Notes under the pieces: generated by a model | Told to the model about the DNA's origin: nothing | The model's database searches: none | What the model saw: only the letters and a program-made list of their open reading frames with translations | Assembly: GCF_030295405.1 (NCBI RefSeq) | Contig: NZ_AP027080.1 | Coordinates: 992,001-1,056,000 of the forward strand | Source of the DNA: Mesoterricola silvestris | GTDB taxonomy: Bacteria; Acidobacteriota; Holophagae; Holophagales; Holophagaceae | Direction of reading: 5' to 3' | DNA: 64,000 nucleotides | Shown: positions 7,971-21,460 of the stretch, in pieces | Layout of the letters: the number at the start of each line of letters is the position of its first letter | How positions within the stretch are numbered: the stretch's first letter is position 1 | Made by a program: the position numbers and the translations under genes

Positions 7971-9665
7971 TTATTCGGCGGGTTCGTCCGGGTCGGGGCT
8001 CGGCTCCTCGCCCTGGTGATCCAGGGGGTGCTCCTCGTGGTGGTGGTGGGGGGTCACCTTGCCGTCCAGGAAGGCCCAGTTCACGGGGTAGACCTCGGGG
8101 TCGAAGATCACGAAGTAGAAGTGCCACACGATGATGGCCAGGGTGGCCAGGATGGCTTCGTAGTAGTGGACGGTGATGGAGACGTCCACCATCCACCGGG
8201 GCATCCAGCGGGTGAAGTACATCTTGAACCAGATGAGGCCGCCGGTGGTGCCCATGAGGAAGGTGCCCCAGACCACGGCCCAGTACTCGGCCTTCTCGGC
8301 GTAGCCGAAGCGCTTGAACTGGGGCTTGGCGGCGCCGGGGACCACCAGGTACTTCAGGTGGGTGAAGACGTCGAAGAGATCCTTGGGCTCGGGCAGCATG
8401 TCCTTGACGAACTTGCGGCCGTCCTTGGTGAAGATGGCGTAGATGAGGTGGATGACGGCGCCGGTGATCATGACGACGGCGGCGATGCGGTGGCCGATGC
8501 GCCGGACCACTTCGCTGGAGCCCATGCACCAGCCCAGCCAGGAGTTGGGGTACTTCAGGGCGAAGCCGCTGACCACCAGGAAGATGAAGCTGGACGCCAG
8601 CAGGGCGTGCTGGATGCGGGCCTGGGTGTTCATGCGCACCACGGTGCGGTTGGGGTCGCGCAGGGCCGCCAGGGCCTTCTTGCGCAGGATCAGGATGTTG
8701 TGGAGGGCCATGCCGCCGATGGTCATGAAGATCAGCGACAGGTACGTGTAGCGCACCCAGTGGTCCACCTTGCCGCCGATGTCCGAGGCCTCCTTGCGGT
8801 CCACGTGGATCTTGCCCAGGGAGAACTTCTCGGTGGCGTTGGGGTGGCACTTCTGGCAGGTCTGGACGAGGTTGGCCTTGTTCACGGAGGACCGCTGGTC
8901 GGAGGCGGGCAGGACCAGGTGGTAGCCGTGGCAGCTGGCGCAGTTGGCCGCGTTGGGCGAACCCATCTTGGCGGCCATGCCGTGGTAGCTCTCGAAGAAG
9001 GTGGTGACCCGGTTGTCGGGAAGGTCGAACTTGGCGTTCATGCGCGCCGAGCCGTGGCAGCGGCTGCAGACCTGCTGGGAGACCTTCATGGGCGAGGCGC
9101 TCTTGAGGCCTTCGATGGCGTGGTCGGAGTGGCAGTCGGTGCAGACCGGGGCCTCCTGGACGCCGGCGGCCGTGGCCTGGCCATGCACGGAGGCGTCCAG
9201 CTGGGCCACCACGTCGGGGTGGCACTGGCCGCAGGTGAGGTGCAGGTTCTCGCGGCGCACCGGGGAGGTGGGGGCGGTGGCCTTGACGATGTCGTGGGTG
9301 CCGTGGCATTCCGCGCAGCCCGCGGCGCCGGCGTTGCCGGCCTTGCGGGCCCGGCCGTGGGTGCTGACGGCGTAGGTCTTGGAGGGCTTCTCATGGCAGC
9401 TGGCGCAATCCACGGGGGCCAGCTTGGCGCCGGGGTGGGTGGCGGTGTCCAGGTCCGCATGGCAGCTGGTGCAGCCGTTGCCCGCGTGGATGGAGGCCTC
9501 GAACTTCGCCTTGTCCACGAAGGGGGGCTGCTTGCCCTTGGCCGAGGCGGCGGGCTTGCGGCCGTGACAGGCGAAGCAGGCCGCGTCCGGCCCGGCGGGC
9601 TGGGCTGAGAGGGTCAGGGCTGCGGCCAGGGCGAGCAGCGACGATCGTACGATTCCCACGTTCAT
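7971..9665 (-). CDS. nonahaem cytochrome c fused to a b-type cytochrome membrane domain
   Basis: A probable quinone-linked electron-transfer protein. 564 residues from ATG 9665; a TTG directly upstream is also in frame, but AAAGG sits 7-8 nt before the ATG. A signal peptide (to about residue 21) is followed by nine CxxCH motifs (CFACH, CTSCH, CASCH, CAECH, CGQCH, CTDCH, CSRCH, CASCH, CQKCH) over about 270 residues. Then come five hydrophobic helices with paired His residues (for example LHNILIL, IGHRIAAV, VHYYEAIL, VWHFYFVIF) typical of a di-haem cytochrome b. The C-tail is His/Glu/Pro-rich (HHHHEEHP). Families of this form occur in metal-reducing bacteria as periplasm-facing quinone:cytochrome oxidoreductases; the direction of electron flow is not known. 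It is monocistronic, with a hairpin after the stop. Confidence 0.9.
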   Translation of the reverse strand: MNVGIVRSSLLALAAALTLSAQPAGPDAACFACHGRKPAASAKGKQPPFVDKAKFEASIHAGNGCTSCHADLDTATHPGAKLAPVDCASCHEKPSKTYAVSTHGRARKAGNAGAAGCAECHGTHDIVKATAPTSPVRRENLHLTCGQCHPDVVAQLDASVHGQATAAGVQEAPVCTDCHSDHAIEGLKSASPMKVSQQVCSRCHGSARMNAKFDLPDNRVTTFFESYHGMAAKMGSPNAANCASCHGYHLVLPASDQRSSVNKANLVQTCQKCHPNATEKFSLGKIHVDRKEASDIGGKVDHWVRYTYLSLIFMTIGGMALHNILILRKKALAALRDPNRTVVRMNTQARIQHALLASSFIFLVVSGFALKYPNSWLGWCMGSSEVVRRIGHRIAAVVMITGAVIHLIYAIFTKDGRKFVKDMLPEPKDLFDVFTHLKYLVVPGAAKPQFKRFGYAEKAEYWAVVWGTFLMGTTGGLIWFKMYFTRWMPRWMVDVSITVHYYEAILATLAIIVWHFYFVIFDPEVYPVNWAFLDGKVTPHHHHEEHPLDHQGEEPSPDPDEPAE

Positions 9666-9859
9666 CAAAGGACCTTTCCATCCGAAAATCTGAAACCTCA
9701 GTCTAGGGTTTTTTCCATGTAAGAAAAGTCACTTTAGTGGATCGTTCCCGCATTCATCTGCGAATGAGACTCATGTTGCAAATCGGGATGGCCCGGCCGG
9801 CGCCGGAATCTGCTACGATGGTCGTTCGCGCCTCACCAACGGGGCGCACCTTTTTTTAT

Positions 9860-10825
9860 ATGGCACCCACCTCCCCCGACTCCCGCCCCTCCTTCCGCCA
9901 TCGCGCGGAGGCGGGCCTGTACCACCTGGTGGAGGGCATCGTGAGCCGCCTTCCCTGGGAGACCACCCTGACCCTGGGCCGCGGCCTGGGGCGCCTGGCC
10001 CACGCCCTGGACCGGCGCCACCGCGCGGTGGTGCGGGAGAACCTGAGGGCCGCGGACATGGGCCTGGACGAAGCCCAGGTGCGGGCCATCTCCCTGGACT
10101 GCTTCGAGCATTTCGGCACCCTGGCCCTCACCGCCATCCACCTCCTGCGCATGGACGAGGAGGAGCTGGGGCGGCGGGTGAAGGTCCTGGGCATCGAGAA
10201 CTACGACGCCGCCAAGGCCGGCGGGAAGGGCTTCATCGTCCTCACCGGGCACTACGGGAACTGGGAGGCCACCGCCCTGGCCCTGAGCGCCCTGGGCCGC
10301 ACCCTCTCGGTCATCGGACGGGAGCTGGACAACCCCCTCCTGGAGCCCCGGCTCCGCGAGCTCCGCGGGCGGTTCGGCAACGAGGTGATCCCCAAGGCCG
10401 GCGCCTTCCGGGGGGCCCTCAAGGCCCTGCGCATGGGCAAGGCCGTGGGCTTCCTCCTGGACCAGGACGCGCTCACCGCGGGAGTCTGGGTGAAATTCCT
10501 GGGCCGCTGGGCCTCCACCTTCCCCTCCGCGGGGCTTCTGGCGGTCAAGTACGGCCTGCCGGTGGTCCAGCTCCGCAGCTGGCCCAACGCCGACGGCACC
10601 ATCACCGTGTCCGTCGAACCCCCCTTCCAGGTGCCCGTGACCGGGGACCTGGACCGGGATGTGTGGACCGCCACCCAGATCATGACCCGGAAGATCGAGG
10701 ACGAGATCCGGCGCGAGCCCCGGTGGTGGTTCTGGATGCATCGACGTTTCAAGACGCGGCCCGGCGAGGGGAATCCCCTCCCGGCACCGCTACCTCCTGA
10801 TGAATGGCTTTTAAACAGCCGTTGA
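9860..10825 (+). CDS. LpxL/HtrB-like lysophospholipid/lipid A acyltransferase
   Basis: Transfers an acyl chain to lipid A or a related acceptor at the inner membrane. 321 residues from ATG 9860. The acyltransferase motif HYGNWE (HX4E) follows FIVLTG, and FLLDQDA and GLLAVKYGLPVV are further family blocks. The C-terminus has the RREPRWWFWMHRRFK block typical of this family. Upstream ATGs at 9737 and 9818 are in frame but lack a signal and lie in promoter-like sequence (TACGAT at about 9814). There is no good Shine-Dalgarno at 9860. It lies 41 bp ahead of greA, probably in the same transcript. Confidence 0.87.
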   Translation: MAPTSPDSRPSFRHRAEAGLYHLVEGIVSRLPWETTLTLGRGLGRLAHALDRRHRAVVRENLRAADMGLDEAQVRAISLDCFEHFGTLALTAIHLLRMDEEELGRRVKVLGIENYDAAKAGGKGFIVLTGHYGNWEATALALSALGRTLSVIGRELDNPLLEPRLRELRGRFGNEVIPKAGAFRGALKALRMGKAVGFLLDQDALTAGVWVKFLGRWASTFPSAGLLAVKYGLPVVQLRSWPNADGTITVSVEPPFQVPVTGDLDRDVWTATQIMTRKIEDEIRREPRWWFWMHRRFKTRPGEGNPLPAPLPPDEWLLNSR

Positions 10826-10866
10826 ATCCCTCCCGGGGCTCCGGCCCCCCGACCATGGACTTTCCT

Positions 10867-11334
10867 ATGCCCAAGCACGTTCTCGCCAAGCTCGAGGTCG
10901 AACTGAAGGCCCTCAAGCAAGCCCTCCTCGTGGATATCCCCAAGGAGATCGCCACCGCCGCCTCCCAGGGCGACCTTTCGGAGAACGCCGAATACGAACA
11001 GGCCCTGGCCAAGCGGGACATGTTCCAGAACAAGGTGGTGGTGCTGGAAAAGCGCATCGCCGAGGTGGCGAGCCTGGACCTGGACCGCCTGCCCAAGAAC
11101 AAAGTGGCCTACGGCACCCGGGTGACCCTCCTGGACCTTGACTCGGAGAAGGAAGTCACCTACAAACTGGTGCTGCCCGAGGAGCTGGGGGACCACCCCG
11201 ACCACTTGAGCATCAGTTCCCCCATCGGGATGGCCCTGGTGGGGCTGGAGGAGGGGGCCGAGGTGAAGATCAAGATTCCCGCGGGCACCAAGCGCTTCGA
11301 GGTCCTGGGACTGGTCACCGTCCACCAGCAGTGA
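10867..11334 (+). CDS. greA: GreA/GreB-family transcription elongation factor
   Basis: Stimulates RNA polymerase to cleave backtracked RNA. The 155-residue length matches GreA (158 in E. coli). It has an N-terminal coiled coil whose tip has the acidic GDLSENAEYEQA sequence that enters the polymerase secondary channel, then the C-terminal FKBP-like domain (ISSPIGMALVGLEEGAEVKI). ATG 10867 gives the canonical MPKHVLAKLE start; an in-frame ATG at 10804 would overlap the acyltransferase and add 21 unlikely residues. It is between the acyltransferase and clpX, all on the plus strand. Confidence 0.93.
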   Translation: MPKHVLAKLEVELKALKQALLVDIPKEIATAASQGDLSENAEYEQALAKRDMFQNKVVVLEKRIAEVASLDLDRLPKNKVAYGTRVTLLDLDSEKEVTYKLVLPEELGDHPDHLSISSPIGMALVGLEEGAEVKIKIPAGTKRFEVLGLVTVHQQ

Positions 11335-11409
11335 TCTTCGGCACTGGAATGGCACGTGCCAGGGGGGCGTTCCGGCCCCACAATGAACGACGCAGTGGTA
11401 GGAGACCCC

Positions 11410-12654
11410 ATGACGAAGCCCAAGCGTGACCAGCAGTGCTCCTTCTGCGGCAAGGCCCCCAACGAGGTGGAACAGCTCCTGGCGGGGCCCAATGCGTACA
11501 TCTGCAACGAGTGCGTGGAGGCCGGCCAGCTCCAGCTGCGCATGAGCCGCCAGGGCAAGCCCGCCGGCAAGCATGAGCCCCGCCTGGCCCGGCCCAAGGA
11601 GATCAAGGCCTTCCTGGACGACTACGTGATCGGGCAGGAGGGCGCCAAGAAGCGCCTGGCCGTGGCGGTGTACAACCACTACAAGCGCATCCTCGCGCCC
11701 CAGAAGAGCCTGGGCGCCACGGAAGTGGAGCTTTCCAAGAGCAATATCCTCCTCATCGGGCCCACGGGCACCGGCAAGACCCTCCTGGCCCAGACGCTCG
11801 CCCGTATGCTGGACGTGCCCCTGGCCATGGCCGACGCCACCACCCTCACCGAGGCCGGCTACGTGGGCGAGGACGTGGAGAACATCCTCACCAAGCTCCT
11901 CCAGGTGGCCAACTACGACGTGGAGCGGGCCCAGCGGGGCATCGTGTTCATCGACGAGATCGACAAGATCGGCCGCAAGAGCGAGAACCCCAGCATCACC
12001 CGGGACGTTTCCGGCGAAGGCGTTCAGCAGGCCCTGCTCAAGCTGGTGGAGGGCACCGTGGCCAACGTCCCCCCCCAGGGCGGCCGCAAGCACCCCCACC
12101 AGGAGTTCATCCAGTTGGACACCTCCAATATCCTCTTCATCTGCGGCGGCGCCTTCGTGGGCATCGAGGAAACCATCAAGCAGCGGGTGCGGGCCAAGGC
12201 CGTGGGCTTCGGCGCCAAGGTGACCTCCAAGGGCGGCAAGGACAACCTCCTGGCCCTGGTGGAGCCCGAGGACATCATCAAGTTCGGCCTCATCCCCGAA
12301 CTGGTGGGCCGCCTTCCCGTGGTGGCCACCCTCCAGCCCCTGGACCGGGAGGCCCTGGTGGCCATCCTCACCCAGCCCAAGAACGCCGTCACCAAGCAGT
12401 TCGCGCGGCTCTTCGAGATGGACGACATCGAGCTGACCTTCGAGGCCGGCGCCCTGGACACCATCGCCGACCAGGCCCTCCTGCGCAAGCTGGGCGCCCG
12501 GGGCCTGCGCTCCATGCTCGAGCAGATCCTCCTGGAACCCATGTTCGACCTCCCCAGCGAGGAGCGCACCACCAAGGCCACCCTGCACCTGACGCGCGCC
12601 ATGGTGGAGAAGGAACTGGGCATCGCGAGCCTCCCGATTCCCGCGGCGGGGTAG
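11410..12654 (+). CDS. clpX: ATP-dependent Clp protease ATP-binding subunit ClpX
   Basis: AAA+ unfoldase that feeds ClpP. 414 residues: N-terminal zinc finger (CSFCGK...CNECVE), Walker A GPTGTGKT from residue 117, Walker B VFIDEIDK, sensor regions, and a VGF loop (AKAVGFGAK) equivalent to the IGF loop that docks on ClpP. ATG 11410 follows GGAG at 5-8 nt; two earlier in-frame ATGs give no family-like N-terminus. In many bacteria the order is tig-clpP-clpX-lon; here clpP is not adjacent and greA takes its place. lon follows after a long inverted repeat. Confidence 0.97.
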   Translation: MTKPKRDQQCSFCGKAPNEVEQLLAGPNAYICNECVEAGQLQLRMSRQGKPAGKHEPRLARPKEIKAFLDDYVIGQEGAKKRLAVAVYNHYKRILAPQKSLGATEVELSKSNILLIGPTGTGKTLLAQTLARMLDVPLAMADATTLTEAGYVGEDVENILTKLLQVANYDVERAQRGIVFIDEIDKIGRKSENPSITRDVSGEGVQQALLKLVEGTVANVPPQGGRKHPHQEFIQLDTSNILFICGGAFVGIEETIKQRVRAKAVGFGAKVTSKGGKDNLLALVEPEDIIKFGLIPELVGRLPVVATLQPLDREALVAILTQPKNAVTKQFARLFEMDDIELTFEAGALDTIADQALLRKLGARGLRSMLEQILLEPMFDLPSEERTTKATLHLTRAMVEKELGIASLPIPAAG

Positions 12655-12779
12655 CGGCGCACCGGGGCGCCCCGGCCGGTTCCAGCTGTCCCCGCCGGGG
12701 GCTGCGGAGTATCCGGACCCGGTTCCGGGGGTGGGCGCCGACCCACAGGGGTTCCAACACCTTGCCCCGACCCATCGGT

Positions 12780-12808
12780 AGCGCGAGCAGCAAGCTGCTG
12801 CTCGCGCT
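12780..12808. repeat. 13-bp-stem hairpin, left arm of inverted repeat
   Basis: AGCGCGAGCAGCA, loop AGC, then the perfect complement. It has the same stem length and loop as the right-arm hairpin but a different stem sequence, so the structure rather than the sequence is conserved. Confidence 0.85.
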
Positions 12809-12894
12809 TGCCGTCATCCAGGTCGGCCAGGGTTTCACGGACGTGGGGCTCTCAGATTCAGAAGGCCCACCAGTCCTTTGCCTGGATACGGCTA

Positions 12895-12923
12895 GCGCTC
12901 GCAGGCAGCTTGCCTGCGAGCGC
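12895..12923. repeat. 13-bp-stem hairpin, right arm of inverted repeat
   Basis: GCGCTCGCAGGCA, loop GCT (AGC on the other strand), then the perfect complement. Compared with the left-arm hairpin, base pairs have changed on both sides of the stem, which suggests selection for structure. Confidence 0.85.
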
Positions 12924-13108
12924 CACGGTGGGTCGGCGCGATGGGAAGGAACCCCTGTGGGTCGACGGAACAAAGGGGAACCCGGTCCCGATGCCCCGCG
13001 GCCCCCGGCGGGGACGGTTGGAACCGGCCGGAACGCCCCGGGCTCCGGGCCATCGCCGATCGCGGGGGAATGTATGCGTATGTCATGATTGGGCAACGGT
13101 AGGACGCC

Positions 13109-15415
13109 ATGACGAATCCGCTTCGCAAGACCATCACGCTTCCGGCCATTCCCATCCGGGACATGGTGCTGTTTCCCGGGGCCCGGGTGCCCTTCATGGT
13201 GGGGCGGCGCGCGTCGGTGAAGACCCTCGAGCTGGGGATCAAGGTGGGCGACCATTTGCTCCTGCTCACCCAGCGCAACCCCAAGGAGGACCAGCCCAAG
13301 CAGGAGTCCATCCACGCCGTGGGCACCCTGGCCCTGGTGGAGTCGCTCATCCCGCTGCCCCGGGACTACTACAAGGTGGGCGTCAAGGGCGTCGCCCGGG
13401 TGCGGCTGGAGCGGTACCTGGACGAAGGGGACGTGGTGCAGGCGGAGGTGGAGATCCTGGCGGAGCCGGCGGCGCCGGGGGAATCCGCCCTGCAGGAGGC
13501 CTTCGGCTCGGCGGTGGAGGGCTTCCTCCAGCGCAACCCGGAACTGGCCCGGACCCTCAGCCTGGATCCCTCCCTTCCCCTGGGCCAGGCCGTGGACGCG
13601 GTGGCCGCGGTGATGCCCGGGGACGTGAGGGAGAAGCAGGCCGTCCTGGACCAGCTGGAGATCGAGCCCCGGCTCCACACCCTCCTCAAGCTCCTGGAGG
13701 CCGACGCCGCCAGCCACCAGGCCGAAGGCAGGGAGGATGCCCAGAACCTGGAGAAGGACCACAAGGCCTTCGTCCTGGGGGAGAAGATGCGGGGCGTGCT
13801 CCCCGAAGGCCGCAAGGACGAGCTGGCCCAGCTGCGGGAGCGGATCCTCAAGGCCGGCATGGGCGAGGAGGCCGAAGGCAAGGCCCTGGAGGAGGTGGAC
13901 CGCCTGGAGGGCATGCCCCCCCAGAGCGCCGAGGCCACCGTGAGCCGCACCTACATCGACTGGCTCCTGGCGCTGCCCTGGACGAAGCTCGCCGAGGACC
14001 ACCTGGACCTGGAGGAGGCCGAGCGCATCCTGGACGAGGACCACGCGGGCCTGGAGAAGGTGAAGGCCCGCATCCTGGAGTACCTCGCCGTCATGCGCCG
14101 CCTCCGGGACCAGGCCGCGGGCGCGCCCCTGCGGGGCCCCATCCTCTGCCTCGTGGGCCCTCCGGGGGTGGGCAAGACGAGCCTGGCGCGGTCCATCGCC
14201 CGGGCCCTGAACCGCCCCTTCCTGCGCTTCTCCCTGGGCGGCGTGCGGGACGAGGCCGAGATCCGGGGGCACCGGCGCACCTACATCGGCTCCATGCCGG
14301 GGCGCATCATCTCGCTCCTGAAGAAGGGCGGGGTGCGCAATCCCCTCATGCTCCTGGACGAGATCGACAAGATGGGTTCCGACTGGCGCGGCGACCCCAG
14401 CTCGGCCCTCCTGGAGGTGCTGGACCCGGAGCAGAACCAGACCTTCCAGGACCACTACCTGGACGTGGGCTTCGACCTCAGCCAGGTGCTCTTCCTCACC
14501 ACCGCCAATGTGCGCCACCAGATCCCCCAGCCCCTGGACGACCGCCTCGAGGTGATCGAGCTGAGCAGCTACACCCTGGGGGAGAAGAGGGCCATCGCCC
14601 AGGCCCACCTGGTGCCCAAGGCCCTGGACCGCCACGGCATGACCGGCCTGGGCATCGTGTTCGAGGACCGGGCCCTGGAATGGATCATCCAGGCCTACAC
14701 CAAGGAGGCCGGGGTCCGGCAGCTGGAGCGGGAGATCTCCGCCGTGCTGCGCAAGCTGGCCCGCCTGAGCCTCCAGGCCGATCCCTTCGACCCCGTGGTG
14801 ACCGCGGAGCGGCTTCCCCGCCTCCTGGGCCCCGAGCGCTTCCTGGAATCCCCCCTGGGGGGCCAGCCCGCCCCGGGCGTGGTCAACGGCCTGGCCTGGA
14901 CCCCCACCGGCGGCGACCTCCTCACCATCGAGGCCGCGCGCCTTCCCGGCAAGGGCGTCCTCAAGCTCACCGGCAAGCTCGGCGAGGTGATGCAGGAAAG
15001 CGCCAACCTCGCCCTGAGCTTCGTGCGCATGCGCGCCGACAGCCTGGGACTGGCCCCGGACTTCCTGGAGAAGACCGATCTCCACGTGCACCTGCCCGAG
15101 GGGGCCATCCCCAAGGACGGCCCCAGCGCCGGCATCACCCTGGCCATGGCGCTGATCTCGGCCCTCACGGGCACGCCGGTGCGCGCGGACGTGGCCATGA
15201 CCGGCGAGCTGACCCTGCGGGGCATGGTCCTGCCCATCGGCGGGCTCAAGGAGAAGCTCCTGGCCGCCCACCGCATGGGGTGCCGCACCGTCATCATCCC
15301 CGCGGACAACGCCAGGCACCTGGAGGAGCTCCCCGAGGAGGTGCGCAGGGACCTCACGGTGCACCTGGTGAAGACCATGGACGAGGTGATCCCCCTGGCC
15401 CTGGTCAGAACCTGA
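13109..15415 (+). CDS. lon: ATP-dependent endopeptidase Lon
   Basis: AAA+ protease that degrades misfolded and regulatory proteins. 768 residues: N-terminal LON substrate domain ([16 protein letters not shown]), Walker A GPPGVGKT from residue 350, Walker [10 protein letters not shown], and a C-terminal protease domain with PKDGPSAG (catalytic S673) and GGLKEK (partner Lys about 43 residues later, K716). Length and order match bacterial LonA. AGGA lies 6 nt before ATG 13109. The stop overlaps the 3' end of a convergent small gene by 11 bp. Confidence 0.97.
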   Translation: MTNPLRKTITLPAIPIRDMVLFPGARVPFMVGRRASVKTLELGIKVGDHLLLLTQRNPKEDQPKQESIHAVGTLALVESLIPLPRDYYKVGVKGVARVRLERYLDEGDVVQAEVEILAEPAAPGESALQEAFGSAVEGFLQRNPELARTLSLDPSLPLGQAVDAVAAVMPGDVREKQAVLDQLEIEPRLHTLLKLLEADAASHQAEGREDAQNLEKDHKAFVLGEKMRGVLPEGRKDELAQLRERILKAGMGEEAEGKALEEVDRLEGMPPQSAEATVSRTYIDWLLALPWTKLAEDHLDLEEAERILDEDHAGLEKVKARILEYLAVMRRLRDQAAGAPLRGPILCLVGPPGVGKTSLARSIARALNRPFLRFSLGGVRDEAEIRGHRRTYIGSMPGRIISLLKKGGVRNPLMLLDEIDKMGSDWRGDPSSALLEVLDPEQNQTFQDHYLDVGFDLSQVLFLTTANVRHQIPQPLDDRLEVIELSSYTLGEKRAIAQAHLVPKALDRHGMTGLGIVFEDRALEWIIQAYTKEAGVRQLEREISAVLRKLARLSLQADPFDPVVTAERLPRLLGPERFLESPLGGQPAPGVVNGLAWTPTGGDLLTIEAARLPGKGVLKLTGKLGEVMQESANLALSFVRMRADSLGLAPDFLEKTDLHVHLPEGAIPKDGPSAGITLAMALISALTGTPVRADVAMTGELTLRGMVLPIGGLKEKLLAAHRMGCRTVIIPADNARHLEELPEEVRRDLTVHLVKTMDEVIPLALVRT

Positions 15416-15770
15416 CCTTCACCCCGGCCCGGTAGTAGTTGTCCGCCACGACCCCGGCCTCCAGCACGACGGACACCACCTGGAACCGCCGCCGCCAGGG
15501 CCGGGGCAGGGCCCAGCTGAGGGCGGCGTGGCCCGCCACGTTGAGGACGCAGAGCTGCGTGATGGTCTTCGCGCTGGGGTGGCGGGGCAGGAGCGGGTTG
15601 CGCTCGTAGCGGCCCCCGTTCTCGATCTGGCGGCTCTGGCTGCAGTCCATGGCGACCACCGCCGCGTACGAGAGCTCCCAGGTGGTGTCGCGAGCGGTCC
15701 AGGGGTCCGCGGCACGGCAGGGCAGGGCGAGGCCGAGGGCCACCAGGCCCCGGGCGAGGTTCCTATGCAT
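15405..15770 (-). CDS. small exported or membrane protein of unknown function
   Basis: 121 residues, function not recognised. The N-terminus ([16 protein letters not shown]) looks like a signal peptide, possibly cleaved after CRA. The body has Trp/Tyr near the start, [10 protein letters not shown], and two weakly hydrophobic stretches ([18 protein letters not shown] and [16 protein letters not shown]). The RNPLL-type motif followed by two helices is seen in small uncharacterised membrane proteins of several phyla. It is convergent with lon (11-bp overlap) and divergent from dnaE. Confidence 0.7.
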   Translation of the reverse strand: MHRNLARGLVALGLALPCRAADPWTARDTTWELSYAAVVAMDCSQSRQIENGGRYERNPLLPRHPSAKTITQLCVLNVAGHAALSWALPRPWRRRFQVVSVVLEAGVVADNYYRAGVKVRF

Positions 15771-15913
15771 GGATCACGACCCTCCGGCGAATGGGGCGAG
15801 ACCCAGTATGAGTTATTAATTAGGCCTCGCAAGCCCGCGCGCACGCTTGTTCACAACTGCAACACCCGAGCAACTTTCCCCAAGGCGACCCAGGCTTGCG
15901 ACAATGGCCCTCT

Positions 15914-19522
<3,609 letters not shown>

Positions 19523-19539
19523 TAAAAGGAGCCCCACCC

Positions 19540-21423
19540 ATGCGCCGAATCCTCCCCCTGCTTGCCGGAGCCACGATGATCGCAGGTCAACCCATACCCG
19601 ACTTCTCCCAGACCGAACGCGCCAAGGTGCCCGAGATCTACAAGTGGCGCGCCTCGGATATGTACAAGACCGACGCGGCCTGGCACGCCGAGCTGGACGC
19701 CGTGAAGGGCCTCATCGCGGCGCTGGATCCCCTGGCCAAGGGCTGGACCGGGTCCCCCAAGGCCATGGGCGACTTCATGGAGCGCCTGGACGAGGTGAAC
19801 CTCCGCGGGGGCCGCCTGTACCGCTACGCCAGCCACCAGGGCGACATGGACCTGGGCGACACCAACTACCAGAAGATGAAGGGCGAGATCCAGACCGTGC
19901 TGGTGGGCCTGGGCGCGAAGCTGGCCTTCATGGACGCGGACCTCATGGCCCTGGGCCAGGACAAGGTGGAGGCCTTCATCAAGGCCGAGCCCCGCCTAGC
20001 CTCCCACCGGGTGGGTTTCCTCAAGACCCTGCGCATGAAGGCCCACATCCTCCCCGAAGGCGAGGAGCGGGTGGCGGCCACCGCCGGGCTCTTCTCCGAC
20101 GCGCCCTCGGGCGCCGCCGGCATGCTCAACAACGTGGACATGCCCCACGCCACCGTCACCCTCTCCACCGGCGAGAAGGTGGTCCTCACCACCGCGAACT
20201 ACAACAAGCTCCGCGCCTCCAAGATCCCCGCGGACCGCCGCATGGTCATGGAGGCCCACTTCCGCGAGCAGGCCCAGTACCAGAACACCTTCGCCACCCT
20301 CCTGGACGCCAACACCAAGAAGGACCTCTTCCAGGCGAAGATCCGCAGGTACCCCACCTGCCTCGACGCCGCGCTGTACCCCGAGGCCATCGACACCGCG
20401 GTGTACCGGAACCTGGTGGCCTCCGTGAAGGCGAACCTGGCCCCCCTCCACCGCCTCATGCGCCTGCGGGCGCGGATGCTGGGGCTCACGGACATGAACT
20501 ACGGCGACGTGTACGCCTCCGCCGTGCGGTCCGTGGACAAGAAGTACACCTTCGAGGAGGCCCGCGACCTGGTGCTCAAGGCCACCGCCCCCCTGGGCCC
20601 CGACTACCGCAAGGGCCTCGAGCAGGCCTTCACCCACGGCTGGATCGACATCTACCCCAACAAGGGCAAGCAGTCCGGGGCCTACTCCGACGGCGTCTAC
20701 GGCGTTCACCCCTTCGTGAAGATGAACTTCGACGGTTCCTTCCACGAGGTGTCCACCCTGGCCCACGAACTGGGCCACGCCATGCACTCCTACCTCTCGG
20801 ACGCCGCCCAGCCCTTCCCCATGGCCGACTACCCCATCTTCCTGGCGGAGATCGCAAGCACGTTCAACGAGAACCTGCTCATGCACCACCTCCTGGACAC
20901 CGTTTCCGACGACACCCTCAAGCTCTACCTCCTGGACAGCTACCTGGAGACCATCCGCGGCACCCTCTTCCGCCAGACCCTCTTCGCGGATTTCGAACTG
21001 GCCATGCACGAGCGGGTGGAACAGGGCCAGTCCCTCACCCCCGACTGGCTCGACGCCAAGTACCTGGAGCTCACCCGCCTCTACTACGGCCACGACAAGG
21101 GCGTCATGAAGGTTGACGACTACATCAAGTCCGAGTGGACCTCCATTCCGCACTTCTACTACAACTACTACGTCTTCCAGTACGCCACCGGGATCGTGAG
21201 CTCCATGGCCCTCTCCGAGGCCGCCCTGAAGGACCCCGCCGCCCGGGACCGCTACCTGGCCTTCCTCCGGTCGGGCGGCAGCCGTTTCCCCCTGGACACC
21301 CTCAAGACCGCCGGCGTGGACCTCACGTCGCCCCGGCCCGTGGACGAGGCCCTGAAGGCCTTCGATGCCCTGGTGGGACGCATGGAGACCCTCTACGATA
21401 AGACCCGGGCCGCCGGGAAGTGA
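19540..21423 (+). CDS. pepF: M3-family oligoendopeptidase F, possibly exported
   Basis: Zinc metallopeptidase that cleaves oligopeptides. 627 residues with the HELGH zinc motif at 409-413 (LAHELGHAMHS) and a downstream EIASTFNE carrying the third ligand Glu. Length and the PHFYYNYYVFQYATG C-terminal block fit PepF. The N-terminus (MRRILPLLAGATMIAG) reads as a short signal peptide, unusual for the cytosolic family, so the enzyme may work in the periplasm. AAAGGAG precedes the ATG by 9 nt. It follows dnaE closely and is probably read through from it. Confidence 0.92.
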   Translation: MRRILPLLAGATMIAGQPIPDFSQTERAKVPEIYKWRASDMYKTDAAWHAELDAVKGLIAALDPLAKGWTGSPKAMGDFMERLDEVNLRGGRLYRYASHQGDMDLGDTNYQKMKGEIQTVLVGLGAKLAFMDADLMALGQDKVEAFIKAEPRLASHRVGFLKTLRMKAHILPEGEERVAATAGLFSDAPSGAAGMLNNVDMPHATVTLSTGEKVVLTTANYNKLRASKIPADRRMVMEAHFREQAQYQNTFATLLDANTKKDLFQAKIRRYPTCLDAALYPEAIDTAVYRNLVASVKANLAPLHRLMRLRARMLGLTDMNYGDVYASAVRSVDKKYTFEEARDLVLKATAPLGPDYRKGLEQAFTHGWIDIYPNKGKQSGAYSDGVYGVHPFVKMNFDGSFHEVSTLAHELGHAMHSYLSDAAQPFPMADYPIFLAEIASTFNENLLMHHLLDTVSDDTLKLYLLDSYLETIRGTLFRQTLFADFELAMHERVEQGQSLTPDWLDAKYLELTRLYYGHDKGVMKVDDYIKSEWTSIPHFYYNYYVFQYATGIVSSMALSEAALKDPAARDRYLAFLRSGGSRFPLDTLKTAGVDLTSPRPVDEALKAFDALVGRMETLYDKTRAAGK

Positions 21424-21460
21424 GAACCCTTCCGGTCCGGCTGCCTGGGGGACTCCGCAC

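Larger units (their letters stand above)
12659..13045. repeat. large imperfect inverted repeat between clpX and lon
   Basis: This non-coding gap (12655-13108) is built as two arms. 12659-12808, read forward, resembles the reverse complement of 12895-13045 over most of its length. Shared blocks include CGGTTCC, TCCCCGCCGGGGG, ACCCGGTTCC/ACCGGGTTCC and GACCCACAGGGGTTCC. Each arm ends in its own 13-bp-stem hairpin (listed separately). Nothing in it looks like a gene. It could be a non-autonomous mobile element or a pair of REP-like units in opposite orientation. Confidence 0.85.

Noticed and set aside
12655-13108. CRISPR-like array between clpX and lon
   Set aside because: The repeats are a single inverted pair, not regularly spaced direct repeats; no cas genes are present in the window.
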